Shown piece after piece: positions 1 to 8,075 of a stretch of DNA of 15,122 nucleotides. The first letter of the stretch is position 1. Every line of letters starts with the position of its first letter. Location of the stretch: contig FR895525.1 in the NCBI GenBank assembly GCA_000434435.1, positions 1 through 15,122 of the forward strand, written 5' to 3'. A program made the position numbers and the translations under genes. This DNA is from Firmicutes bacterium CAG:475. GTDB lineage: Bacteria > Bacillota > Clostridia > Christensenellales > CAG-917. A model generated the notes under the pieces. The model was not told the origin of the DNA. It made no database searches and saw only the letters and a list, made by a program, of their open reading frames with translations.

Positions 1-70
1 CGCTCCGAATAAGCTGAAATCTTCCGCAACCGCAACGCAGTTGCGATATCATCCTTGCGTAGAAGCACTC

Positions 71-859
71 TCAAACATGCAATTTTTTTGCCGTTCTCGG
101 ATCCAGGTCGTATACAAAATTTTTGTCCTCGTCGCCGTGAAAGTCGCTTCCGCCGGTGGGGAGCAATTTATACTTATTCATGAGTTCGGAGAAGTTTTTT
201 TTGTCTTGCTCGTTGTGAGATGGATAGTTGAGCTCAATTCCGTCAAGGCCGAACTGTTTTAGCCCGCACAGCAAAATATCCAGCCTCTTGTCCAGCAAGT
301 ATTTTTTCGGATGCGCGACGGATGCAACCCCCCCGTACTTTTTGATGAGTTTGACGGCCTCGACGGGCGTAAGTCTTTTAGCCTCGCAATACGCCTTCGC
401 GCCGGGTTTCAAATATGTGTCGAACGCATCGTTTATGTCCTTGCAATACCCTTTTTTCACGAGCTCGCGCGCCATGTTCATACGGCCGAGCCCGTCCGAC
501 GCAAAATCGATATCGAGCTTGATTCCGAGGTCTTGCAGTTTTTGTCCGATGCGGACGTTTCTTTCCTTTCGCAAATCCTTAACTTTTTGCAATTCTTGCA
601 CAAAATCGGGGTTTTTGTAGTCGATATTGTATCCTAAAATATGGATTTCGCAAATTGAGTAGGTGCTAAACTCAATTCCGCCCACAAATTTTATACCGAG
701 TTTTTTTGCCTCGTCGCGTCCTTCGTCAAGCCCCGCGACGCTGTCGTGGTCGGTGATTGCCATTACGTCCAAGCCCTTGTTTTTTGCCCAGCGCACAACC
801 TCTCTCGGAGTGAGAGAGCCGTCGCTTTTGGTGGTATGAACGTGCAAATCAGCCTTCAT
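71..859 (-). CDS. PHP-domain metal-dependent phosphoesterase (YciV/TrpH/RNase AM type)
   Basis: Complete protein of 262 residues. All the metal-ligand positions expected of a PHP (polymerase and histidinol phosphatase) fold can be picked out: H6, H8 and D13 in the N-terminal HxHTxxSDG motif, H38 in ITDHDS, E63, H73, H183 in VAHPKK, and D239 and H241 in the C-terminal GSDFHG. Length and motif order fit the YciV/TrpH group. Characterised members hydrolyse 3',5'-nucleoside bisphosphates or act as 5'-3' exonucleases on short RNA, so a cytosolic nucleotide or RNA end-processing role is inferred. The ATG overlaps the end of rmuC by 11 bases and has a GAGGAC ribosome site inside rmuC, pointing to translational coupling. 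It is the last gene of the minus-strand block within the window. Family assignment is firm; the exact substrate is not. Confidence 0.9.
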   Translation of the reverse strand: MKADLHVHTTKSDGSLTPREVVRWAKNKGLDVMAITDHDSVAGLDEGRDEAKKLGIKFVGGIEFSTYSICEIHILGYNIDYKNPDFVQELQKVKDLRKERNVRIGQKLQDLGIKLDIDFASDGLGRMNMARELVKKGYCKDINDAFDTYLKPGAKAYCEAKRLTPVEAVKLIKKYGGVASVAHPKKYLLDKRLDILLCGLKQFGLDGIELNYPSHNEQDKKNFSELMNKYKLLPTGGSDFHGDEDKNFVYDLDPRTAKKLHV

Positions 860-2189
860 AAGTTTCGTCCTCGAAGGTTATTTCTTCGTCGCCCGACGAT
901 GCGATAAGTTGCTCCATGTCGGGACCTTTATCGTCGGAAAGGCTGTTGACTTTGTTGAGCTTTTTGCCGATGATTCTCGTGCGTTCCTCTGCGTTTTCAA
1001 GCGACTTTTTCACCGTGTCCAAACGGTCGCCCGTTTGTTTGAGATACTTTGTAAACAGCGCAAAATCGCTCATAAATCCTTGCAAAAGTTTGCCGATTTC
1101 GGTGCTGCGTTTTTCGATTGCGACGCTTCTGAATCCCATCTGCAAGCTGTTGAGCAATGCCGCGATTGTGGTCGGCCCGCACACCACGATTCTGAACTTG
1201 TTTTGTATATCCTCAACAAGTCCTTCCCTTCTGATTATCTCGGCGTAAAGCCCCTCTGTCGGCAAATACATAATCGCAAAATCGGTGGTTTTTGGCGGAT
1301 TGACGTACTTGTCGCGTATGCTCATAGCCTCGGTTTTCACACGGTTTGCAAGTGCCTTGCTTGCAGCCTCCACTCCGTCAGGATCGCCTTTTTCCGACGC
1401 TTCGACAAGGCGAGCATAGTCCTCGACGGGAAACTTTGCGTCGATTGGCAAAAGCACTTCTTCGTCGCCTTTGCCGGGCATACGAATGACGAAATCCACC
1501 ATATCTTCACTGCCGCGTTTTATGCGCACCTGCTTTTGATATTGTTCGGGCGCAAGGATTTGCGCAAGCAGATTTTCAAGCGAAACTTCTCCCCACGTTC
1601 CCCTCGTTTTGACGTTTTTGAAAATGCGATTGAGGTCGTTGACGCCGGTTTGCAAGTTTTGAAGTTCGGAGAATGTCCGATTGATTTCTTCAAGTCTGTC
1701 GTTGACGATTTTGAAAGATTGATTAAATCTTGTTTCAAGCGTTGCACTGAGTTTTTCATCGACTGTTTCGCGCATCTTTTCAAGCTGCTTGGCGTTGTCC
1801 TCTTTCATCTCTTTCATGCTTTGAGCGTTCAAAGCGGTGAGCGTTGCGATACTTTGCTCGTTTGCCACACGCAGATTTGCAATGCTTTGAGCGGTTGAAG
1901 TTTTGACTTCTTCCAGCCCTCTTTGCGTCGTTTGCATAAATCTGTCCATACGCTCGCCCATTGCTCTGATGTTTTCCGTTTGAGCATTAAGCGTCCCCAC
2001 AAGCATGGAATTGTTGATTTTCATTGCGGTGTCGATGTCGTTTTTGAGCTTTTCGTTGTCCTCTTTGACGCTTAAAATTCCCGCGTCGTCGAATTTTTGC
2101 TTGTTTTTTCTCAAAAGTTGGACGCACAGCGCAACGCACGCAAGCGCAAGCGCGATGCTTATCGCAACCATAACGTAAAGTCCCGTCAT
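849..2189 (-). CDS. rmuC: RmuC-family DNA recombination/limitation protein
   Basis: 446 residues. An N-terminal membrane anchor (about residues 5-26) is followed by a long, polar, heptad-rich stretch (about 40-190, rich in E, K, Q, N) that should form a coiled coil, then the conserved RmuC core with TWGEVSLENLLAQIL (198-212), LPIDAKFPVEDYARL (247-261) and MYLPTEGLYAEI (307-318). The tail is acidic. In E. coli, RmuC limits rearrangements at short inverted repeats, and the core is related to restriction-endonuclease-like nucleases; the biochemical role is otherwise poorly defined. The ATG at 2189 has a GGAGG ribosome site in the preceding 20 bases. A second Met at residue 7 is possible but is less well spaced. 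The gene follows cca after 52 bases and overlaps the PHP gene, so it is probably transcribed with its neighbours. Confidence 0.92.
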   Translation of the reverse strand: MTGLYVMVAISIALALACVALCVQLLRKNKQKFDDAGILSVKEDNEKLKNDIDTAMKINNSMLVGTLNAQTENIRAMGERMDRFMQTTQRGLEEVKTSTAQSIANLRVANEQSIATLTALNAQSMKEMKEDNAKQLEKMRETVDEKLSATLETRFNQSFKIVNDRLEEINRTFSELQNLQTGVNDLNRIFKNVKTRGTWGEVSLENLLAQILAPEQYQKQVRIKRGSEDMVDFVIRMPGKGDEEVLLPIDAKFPVEDYARLVEASEKGDPDGVEAASKALANRVKTEAMSIRDKYVNPPKTTDFAIMYLPTEGLYAEIIRREGLVEDIQNKFRIVVCGPTTIAALLNSLQMGFRSVAIEKRSTEIGKLLQGFMSDFALFTKYLKQTGDRLDTVKKSLENAEERTRIIGKKLNKVNSLSDDKGPDMEQLIASSGDEEITFEDETYEG

Positions 2190-2241
2190 ATCATATCCTC
2201 CGAAACGTATTTATTTTTTGCCTTCAAACGGCAATCTCTTT

Positions 2242-3600
2242 TCAATCGCGATTGCCTTTCAATTTGTTTTCGACGTAGTCTATTGCCTTCTCCCTGTCGT
2301 TGAGAGTGGGATTCTCGGCAGTGTCGAGCCAAAGTTCTTCGAGAATTTTTCCTCGCGTTTTTTCATCCACGCCCATATTTACCAAATCTTGTCCGCTTAT
2401 TTTCAAACCTTTCACGCAAAGCGGAGTGCCGTCGTCCTCGATTTCTTTCACGACTCGGCGTATTGCGTCAGACCTCCCCGATTCTCCCTTATGCGCGATA
2501 GAGTCGGCATCCATAAAATCGCAAAGATCGCGTATGACGTCAAAGTTTTTCACTACGAATCTGCGAAGTTTTCCCTTCGGCATGTCGCCCTTTACGTCAG
2601 TCATATGCAGCGCAACGATTTTGACAAGTCTTTTCCTTTCGGAATTGGGCAATTTAAAACGCTTGCAAATTCCGTCTGCCAGCTCCGCGCCGATTTGAGC
2701 GTGCGAGTGCATATTGCCTGTCGATTTTATAGATTCCGCTTTGCCTATATCGTGCAAAAGTGCGGCGAATCTCAATCTCGGAGGAGCGCACTCAAACGCT
2801 TTGACTGTATGCTCGTAAGCGTCGTATATATGGTATTTTTTCGGTTGTTCAAGACCTTTGAGCGAGGCAAGTTCGGGCAAAAGCATATCCACAAGTCCGA
2901 GGTCGTCGAGCATTCTCAAACCTCTGACGTGTGCGTCTTTGAGGTTAAGCTCGGGATGCTTTGTGTCCGCAACGAAAATCTTTTCAAGCTCGTCGCGTAT
3001 TCGTTCGACGGCAATATCTTTGACGCGCCATGCGTTTTTCTTTGCGACTTCGTAGGTGTTTTTTTCGACGTCGAATCCGAGTTCCGCCGCAAATCTGACC
3101 ATTCTCAAAATGCGCAATCCGTCCGCCTCGAAAACGATTTCCGGCTCGTCGGCGGTTGACACGATTTTGTTTTTGACATCCTCGACGCCGCCGAGCAAAT
3201 CGACGATTTCACCCGTCAGAACGTCCTTGTAAAGCGCATTGCATTTGAAGTCCCTGCGCTTTGCGTCAAGGTTCATATCCGTTGTGAAACGCACGTCTTT
3301 GGGAGTGTGCTCGCCGCTTGAAACGTCATAGCTGTCCGTGCGAAAGGTTGTGTATTCGCACACAAAATCACCGCTCGATATATGCACCGTGCCCATACGC
3401 AAATTTCTGTCCGAAACGACAAAATCGGTGTTTGACAATATCTTTTTGACATCGTCAACCACGAGTTGTGCGCAAACGTCCACGTCGAAACAATCTATGC
3501 CGAGCAGTTCGTCGCGCACCGCTCCGCCCACTTCGTAAAGCGTTGCGAAGGGCTTAAAGCAATTTGCCAAAGCGATGAGTTTGCCCTTCTTTTCAGCCAC
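2242..3600 (-). CDS. cca: CCA tRNA nucleotidyltransferase / poly(A) polymerase family, HD-domain type
   Basis: About 452 residues from the GTG at 3600. Class II nucleotidyltransferase head: GGAVRDELLG (about 25-34) followed by the DVD metal-binding pair (D39, D41). The family motifs RRDFKCNALY (about 115), ADGLRILRMVRFAAELGF (about 159) and ERIRDELEKIF (about 199) come next. A C-terminal HD domain carries LLHDIGK (H283, D284), as in many bacterial CCA-adding enzymes. Function: adds or repairs the 3'-CCA end of tRNA in the cytosol. Start choice: the frame stays open to a TTG at 3618, but the GTG at 3600 has a GAGG ribosome site 6 bases upstream and overlaps the hpt stop by 8 bases, so I prefer it. 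The sequence alone does not separate a CCA-adding enzyme from an A-adding or poly(A) enzyme; being the only family member in the window gives no help. Confidence 0.9.
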   Translation of the reverse strand: MAEKKGKLIALANCFKPFATLYEVGGAVRDELLGIDCFDVDVCAQLVVDDVKKILSNTDFVVSDRNLRMGTVHISSGDFVCEYTTFRTDSYDVSSGEHTPKDVRFTTDMNLDAKRRDFKCNALYKDVLTGEIVDLLGGVEDVKNKIVSTADEPEIVFEADGLRILRMVRFAAELGFDVEKNTYEVAKKNAWRVKDIAVERIRDELEKIFVADTKHPELNLKDAHVRGLRMLDDLGLVDMLLPELASLKGLEQPKKYHIYDAYEHTVKAFECAPPRLRFAALLHDIGKAESIKSTGNMHSHAQIGAELADGICKRFKLPNSERKRLVKIVALHMTDVKGDMPKGKLRRFVVKNFDVIRDLCDFMDADSIAHKGESGRSDAIRRVVKEIEDDGTPLCVKGLKISGQDLVNMGVDEKTRGKILEELWLDTAENPTLNDREKAIDYVENKLKGNRD

Positions 3601-4135
3601 CGTAAACCTCGGGAGCAAGCACGCAAACGTCCTTGAAGTTTCTCATCTTCTCGCCGTAGTCCAAACCGTAGCCGACCACAAATTCGTTTTCGATTTCAAA
3701 TCCGATATAGTCGCCTTTGAAGTCCACTTGTCTTCTTGACGGTTTGTCGAGCAACGAGCAAACTTTGAGCGACTTGGGCGCGCGCGCAAGCAAGAGCTTT
3801 TTGAGATAGCAAAGCGTGATGCCGGTGTCGATGATGTCCTCGACGATGATCACGTTTTTGTCTTTGATAGGCTCGGACAAATCTTTTATCATCTTCACTT
3901 CGCCGCTCGATTTCGTGCCTGCGCCGTAGCTGGACACTGCGATAAAATCTATCTCGACGTCGCCCTCGATTTCTCTCACGAGGTCTGCAAAAAAGATGCT
4001 TGCGCCTCTCAAAGTGCAAACCAGCGTAACCGATTCGCCCTTGTAATCTTCGCTGATTTGTTTGCCGAGTTCGGCAACTCTTTTTGCGATTTCTTCACGC
4101 GATACGAGAATTTTTTTGATTTCTTTGCCGTACAT
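3593..4135 (-). CDS. hpt: Hypoxanthine phosphoribosyltransferase
   Basis: 180 residues, the usual length for bacterial HPRT. It has the PRPP-binding motif VIIVEDIIDTGITL (95-108, with the E99-D100 pair and D103-T104-G105), the pyrophosphate loop region TLRGASIFFADL (41-52), and the flexible-loop segment SSYGAGTKSSGEV (68-80). It converts hypoxanthine, and usually guanine, with PRPP to IMP or GMP in purine salvage. The ATG at 4135 is chosen because GGAG lies 8 bases upstream and homologues begin here; the frame stays open to 4207, which would add 24 residues of no family resemblance. It follows tilS after 68 bases, an order kept in Bacillus and Clostridium (spoIIE, tilS, hpt), and its stop overlaps the cca start, suggesting coupling. 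It feeds on the free purine bases that the deoD product at the other end of the window releases. Confidence 0.95.
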   Translation of the reverse strand: MYGKEIKKILVSREEIAKRVAELGKQISEDYKGESVTLVCTLRGASIFFADLVREIEGDVEIDFIAVSSYGAGTKSSGEVKMIKDLSEPIKDKNVIIVEDIIDTGITLCYLKKLLLARAPKSLKVCSLLDKPSRRQVDFKGDYIGFEIENEFVVGYGLDYGEKMRNFKDVCVLAPEVYGG

Positions 4136-4203
4136 TTTTATATCTCCGTTATATAATTTTTCATGGTGTATTTTCGGTGCATTGCCGCCGTTTGTCGCGT
4201 TTT

Positions 4204-5535
4204 TCAAATAATTTTCAATTCAAACGTCGTTTTCGTGTCGCAATCCAGTGCGACGCTTTTTGAAATTTCCACGCCGAATATAGCAAAAACTTCGCTTCCG
4301 TTTGCGACAACGACAAGTTTTTCTCTCTTGCGCAAAGGCACTTTTTTATCGGTCAGAAAGTCGCCTGCGCTCTTTGTTCCGCCGCCGAATTTCCTTATAA
4401 AATCGCCCTTTTCAACTCTTCTCAAAACGGAGTTTTCGGGCAATTTATCGCCGTCTATATACAGTGTTCTATTGCAATTTTCAGTGCCGTTTTCACGTAA
4501 TTTTTCTTTGCAAACGCTCTCGATTTTCGTGATTTTCACTCCGAGGTCCGCAAATTCGCCCTCGCAAAACTTCTTTGTTTCGCACTCGTTTTTCTCTTCG
4601 TCTTTTGCAAAAACGATATACTCGCCGTCTTTGTGCGCCACAAGTCCGTGAGAAAGTTCGACGCGTTTTCCGTTTTGAGCGTCTTTGAGAGCGAGGACGA
4701 TTGCAAAGTGTCTTTGCTCTATATCCTGGCAAACGCCCAGCAATTTTGCGGCTTGCAAAACGAGTTCTTTTGCAATCACGCACTCGTCGAAGTATTTGGT
4801 GTCCACCTTGACTTCACCGCCGTCCAAACTCAAAGTCGGAGTGTTGCTTTTTATATAATCACAAACCTCGCTCGCATTCGAGCAAAGTCGTGACACCGAC
4901 GTGCAAAGAGCAGGAAATCTTTGCTTGATTTTTTCAAGTTCCTCGCGCAAAAAGTTGCGTGTATAATCGGTGTCGAAATTGGTTTCGTCGTCAACGTAAG
5001 GCAACTCGTTTTTTGCGATAAAATCGTTTATATCCTCTCTGGTGCAATCGAGCAGAGGACGGATATATTTGCCGCTTACCGCGCTCATTCCGCAAAGGCC
5101 TCTGACGCCCGTACCGCGAATTATGCGCATAAACACCGTTTCCACCTGGTCGTCCGCATGGTGCGCAAGCGCGATAAAATCGCATTTTCCGTCCGAAAGC
5201 ACCTTGTCGAAAATATCGTAGCGCAATATTCTCGCGCCTTGCTCCGTAGTGTAACCGTTTTGCTTGCAAAAAGATGGAACGTCAACCGAAAAACTCAAAA
5301 GCGGAATATCTAATTTTTTGCAAAATTCTTCAACGAATTTGCTGTCGTTTACACTGCTTTCGCCCCTTATTCCGTGTTCGACGTTGACGGCAATCAAAGA
5401 AACGTCCGCCTTTTTGAGTGCATAGGCAAGCGCAACGGAATCCCTACCGCCGCTTAAAGCCACGCCTATGGTTTTGCCTGCAAAAGACGGATTTGAAATA
5501 AACTTATTCAAATTTATTTGAATATCGACTGCCAT
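4204..5535 (-). CDS. tilS: tRNA(Ile)-lysidine synthetase
   Basis: 443 residues from the ATG at 5535. The N-type ATP pyrophosphatase P-loop is ALSGGRDS (26-33). Then come HGIRGES (54-60), TEQGARILRY (97-106) and AHHADDQVET (124-133), the TilS signature set. The C-terminal part holds the FIRKFGGGTKSAGDFLTDKKVP segment typical of the TilS tRNA-binding domain. The enzyme attaches lysine to C34 of the tRNA(Ile) CAU anticodon, changing both charging and decoding from Met to Ile, and is essential in most bacteria. The frame is open to a GTG at 5568, but the extension has no family resemblance and overlaps a promoter-like sequence. No Shine-Dalgarno is visible before the ATG; instead TATAAT lies 6 bases upstream (see separate entry). 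It lies 55 bases after spoIIE, the conserved position. Confidence 0.95.
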   Translation of the reverse strand: MAVDIQINLNKFISNPSFAGKTIGVALSGGRDSVALAYALKKADVSLIAVNVEHGIRGESSVNDSKFVEEFCKKLDIPLLSFSVDVPSFCKQNGYTTEQGARILRYDIFDKVLSDGKCDFIALAHHADDQVETVFMRIIRGTGVRGLCGMSAVSGKYIRPLLDCTREDINDFIAKNELPYVDDETNFDTDYTRNFLREELEKIKQRFPALCTSVSRLCSNASEVCDYIKSNTPTLSLDGGEVKVDTKYFDECVIAKELVLQAAKLLGVCQDIEQRHFAIVLALKDAQNGKRVELSHGLVAHKDGEYIVFAKDEEKNECETKKFCEGEFADLGVKITKIESVCKEKLRENGTENCNRTLYIDGDKLPENSVLRRVEKGDFIRKFGGGTKSAGDFLTDKKVPLRKREKLVVVANGSEVFAIFGVEISKSVALDCDTKTTFELKII

Positions 5536-5541
5536 ATCGCA

Positions 5542-5570
5542 ATTATACAGCAACACGGCAAAAAACACAA
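5542..5570 (-). promoter_or_regulatory. tilS: Candidate sigma-A promoter for tilS, leaderless geometry
   Basis: On the minus strand: TTGTGT (5570-5565), a 17-base spacer, and a perfect TATAAT (5547-5542). The -10 box ends 6 bases before the tilS ATG, so transcription would start at or next to the start codon. The spacer length and perfect -10 are seen directly; leaderless initiation is inference, supported by the lack of any purine-rich ribosome site before this ATG. Confidence 0.5.
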
Positions 5571-5590
5571 CACATTATGTCACACAAATC

Positions 5591-7885
5591 TCAGGTCATA
5601 AACAATCTCAACGCCAGCACCGTGCAATCGTCGTTCGCTCCGTTTTGGAGTGCCTTTTCAAGCACGACGTCGGCAAGCGTTTGCGGATTTTGCGTATCTG
5701 CCTCGTCTATAACTTCGCAAACGCCTTTGGAATCAAGAGCGTCAAAAACTCCGTCGCTCATCATAAGCACCATATCCCCGTCAAACAGCTGATAGCGCGA
5801 CGTTATGCTGTCAACGTCGTCCACGATACCTATGGGCGCGGCGGTGCAAGTGAGCATTTCGATGTTGTCTTTACGTATGATAAAACTGCTTGCCGAGCCG
5901 AGTTTCACAACGTCGAGTCCGCCCGTTTGCATATCCAAAACCGAAATATCGAGGGTTGAAAACATATCTTCCGCGCCGAGTTTCAACAGTTTGTTGACAA
6001 GACTCAAAACGATGCTCGACTCTATGCCGGCGCGATAAAAACTCTCAATCATTTTCACGGCGTTTTTGCTTGTTTCGCTTGCTTTGTCACCGTGTCCCAT
6101 ACCGTCGCAAAGCGCAAAAAGTCTGCGTGTTCTCGACGGACAAAGCACGCTCAACGTATCGCCGCATTCGCTTTCTTCGCCGAATTTCTTTTGCGCTATT
6201 CCGTAGGCGACTTCGTATATAGGCGCACAGTCCAAAAACACCGCCTTTTGAGTGCCTTTGTCCTGAATTTTGGATATTTCCATTCTCGCGCCCAAACTTT
6301 TGGACACAACCCTTGCAAGCACTGCTTTTTGCGCATCGCAATCCCGCACCACAAGCGTTGCGCTCACCGACGAGCCTTCTCCGCACACCACGATTTCGCT
6401 TGCCACGACGTTGTGTTTCAGAAGTTCCGCTTTCAAAAGTTCCACGTCGTCCGACGCAAAGTTCACCTGTTCGGCGCAAGAGCATGCAAGAGAATCCAGC
6501 ATCAACGCAATGCCTGCAAACTGTTCGGACATCAGATTTTTGCAAGACGCAAGACTTTTTGCCGCACTCACCCTCTTCTTGTATGCGTCCGCGCTTAAAT
6601 TTATCGCGGAAGCAAGCGAGTGCATATTGGAGCATCTGCTCGTGACGAAAGGCGGCATATCGAGGATTGTAACCTTGCCTCTGTTGATTGCCGCGTCCGC
6701 CATAGGCAAAATCACGTCCGCCGTGTCCGCACCCAGTGCGGAAAAGCAAATTTCTCTGTCCCTGCATCGTCCGCAAAAATTCTTTGCGACGTCCTTTGCA
6801 AGTTTGTCGGGCGAACACTCCGAAGAGTTTTCGGCAAATTTTTCGAGGTTTTTCGACATATCGTAAAACACGTCGGAAGCGGAGGACAATCGGGACGCAA
6901 GTTCTCTTCCTCGCCTATTGACCACTCCCGTATAAGCTCTGCGATTATCCCCTTTTGCAAGCCCTTTTATTTTGGTTGTAAATGAGGACGGCACGCACAA
7001 TGCGCACACTACTCCGACGGCGCACGTAACGAGCGACTGCCACCCTGCGCCCGAATAAGCGTTCAACAGCCATTCGATGCCCTCGATTGCGACAATCGCA
7101 AGCGCGGACGACCATTTGGTGAAAGGCGAAAACGCAACCGACGCCGTTGCGAGAGCGACCGCCGCCGCAAGATAGGTCATATCCCACTTTGCAAGGCTTG
7201 CGCCCACTCCGAATAATATGCCCGCGAAAAGCGTCGTTTGGGGCTTGAAACACACCGAGCAAAATAACAGGCAAAACGCAAGCACCGCCCCGTATGCGTA
7301 AAAGCCGAGTCCGCCCACTCCGCAAAGCGCGTAACCCGTCACCGCCAAAGTTATACCGCCGCAAATAAGCTCGTCAACGGTTGCCTTGTGAAGAACGGAA
7401 CGCACGAAAACGGCGTAAGCGCATATGCCGAAACAAAAAGTTCCTGCCACGGCAAAGAGCGCGCACAGACCGAACTTCAAATAATCTCCGCAAAGCAAGC
7501 ATCCGCAAACAACGTATGGAATCATGCCGACAAGAGCGCAAAGCGCAACCGACCAAAGCGGCACGTTTTTTCGAATCTTGAAAAAAATCGCATACAGCGC
7601 GATAAGCAAAATTACGGGCGCAATCGCATACAAAAGCGTGCGCCAATCGGGCGAAAACACGACACTTGCAACCACGAAACACGGCGAAACCGCAAGCACG
7701 TTTTGCCTTGCGAAAACAAGCGCGCAGCAAAGAGCGAGGGACAACGCAAAGCCGAAAGACGGTACGCTTGCAAACAAAAATATCGCAAGACCTTCGAATG
7801 CGAATGCGACCGCAGTCTTTGCGCTCATCTTCAAATCGAAAGAGGGAAACACTTTTCTTTTGACGGTTAAAGAGTGGTTTTTCAT
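5591..7885 (-). CDS. spoIIE: Stage II sporulation protein E, PP2C-type serine phosphatase
   Basis: 764 residues, slightly shorter than the roughly 827 of Bacillus. Residues about 21-305 form a strongly hydrophobic block of about ten membrane segments. Residues about 310-560 are the central domain, with the family's cysteine cluster (C371, C374, C380). Residues about 565-764 form the PP2C phosphatase with metal-binding motifs CDGMGHG (D594), MMSDGVFD (D711) and NDDCTVL (D752, D753). In sporulating Firmicutes SpoIIE sits at the asymmetric septum, helps form it, and dephosphorylates the anti-anti-sigma factor SpoIIAA to release sigma-F in the forespore. Its presence says the organism probably sporulates. 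The ATG at 7885 has no clear Shine-Dalgarno, but TAAAAT lies 6 bases upstream. Synteny with tilS and hpt supports the call. Confidence 0.96.
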   Translation of the reverse strand: MKNHSLTVKRKVFPSFDLKMSAKTAVAFAFEGLAIFLFASVPSFGFALSLALCCALVFARQNVLAVSPCFVVASVVFSPDWRTLLYAIAPVILLIALYAIFFKIRKNVPLWSVALCALVGMIPYVVCGCLLCGDYLKFGLCALFAVAGTFCFGICAYAVFVRSVLHKATVDELICGGITLAVTGYALCGVGGLGFYAYGAVLAFCLLFCSVCFKPQTTLFAGILFGVGASLAKWDMTYLAAAVALATASVAFSPFTKWSSALAIVAIEGIEWLLNAYSGAGWQSLVTCAVGVVCALCVPSSFTTKIKGLAKGDNRRAYTGVVNRRGRELASRLSSASDVFYDMSKNLEKFAENSSECSPDKLAKDVAKNFCGRCRDREICFSALGADTADVILPMADAAINRGKVTILDMPPFVTSRCSNMHSLASAINLSADAYKKRVSAAKSLASCKNLMSEQFAGIALMLDSLACSCAEQVNFASDDVELLKAELLKHNVVASEIVVCGEGSSVSATLVVRDCDAQKAVLARVVSKSLGARMEISKIQDKGTQKAVFLDCAPIYEVAYGIAQKKFGEESECGDTLSVLCPSRTRRLFALCDGMGHGDKASETSKNAVKMIESFYRAGIESSIVLSLVNKLLKLGAEDMFSTLDISVLDMQTGGLDVVKLGSASSFIIRKDNIEMLTCTAAPIGIVDDVDSITSRYQLFDGDMVLMMSDGVFDALDSKGVCEVIDEADTQNPQTLADVVLEKALQNGANDDCTVLALRLFMT

Positions 7886-7891
7886 ACGCCC

Positions 7892-7964
7892 ATTTTACAT
7901 AACTCAAAGCGAAAAATTTTTCCGTCCGACAGCGTAAAAAGTCTTTTTAGGCCGAATTTCGTCA
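7892..7964 (-). promoter_or_regulatory. spoIIE: Candidate Spo0A-controlled promoter region of spoIIE
   Basis: Reading the minus strand toward spoIIE: a 7/7 match to the Spo0A core box TGNCGAA (TGACGAA, 7964-7958), a 6/7 match (TGTCGGA, 7931-7925), then a -10-like TAAAAT (7897-7892) ending 6 bases before the ATG. There is no good -35 hexamer 17 bases upstream of the -10. That is what a Spo0A-activated sigma-A promoter would look like: taking the ATG as +1, the boxes fall near -43 and -76. In B. subtilis spoIIE is known to be Spo0A dependent. The boxes are short and could be chance. Confidence 0.35.
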
Positions 7965-8043
7965 AACGACTTCGAAATCTTTATTTCTCGAAACACGACT
8001 TTTAAAGCATATATTTTGCACAATAAAACCCTTTTTGTGTTTA

Positions 8044-8075
8044 TTGTCAAACGTTCATTGTTTTAAGTTTGACAA
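8044..8075. repeat. 9-bp inverted repeat over the -35 box, possible operator
   Basis: TTGTCAAAC (8044-8052) and GTTTGACAA (8067-8075) are perfect inverted copies with a 14-base spacer. The right arm contains the TTGACA -35 box of the plus-strand promoter. The left arm contains TTGACA on the minus strand, followed after 17 bases by TTTATT (8027-8022, 4/6 to the -10 consensus). The element could therefore be an operator for a dimeric repressor, or simply two back-to-back -35 boxes in a divergent promoter pair. Confidence 0.45.

Noticed and set aside
1..52. Possible start of a further minus-strand gene (ATG at 52) and a CGCAAC/GTTGCG hairpin after the PHP gene
   Set aside because: Only about 17 codons remain in the window, no properly spaced ribosome site is seen, and the 6-bp hairpin lacks a T run, so neither a gene nor a terminator can be supported.
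909..1898. Long open frame of 329 codons on the plus strand opposite rmuC
   Set aside because: It is a mirror of the rmuC codon pattern, its translation has no recognisable motif, and the real RmuC signatures lie on the other strand.
2218..3159. Open frame of 313 codons on the plus strand opposite cca
   Set aside because: Antisense shadow: the minus strand encodes intact nucleotidyltransferase and HD motifs, while this frame gives a Phe/Arg/Ser-rich sequence with no family features.
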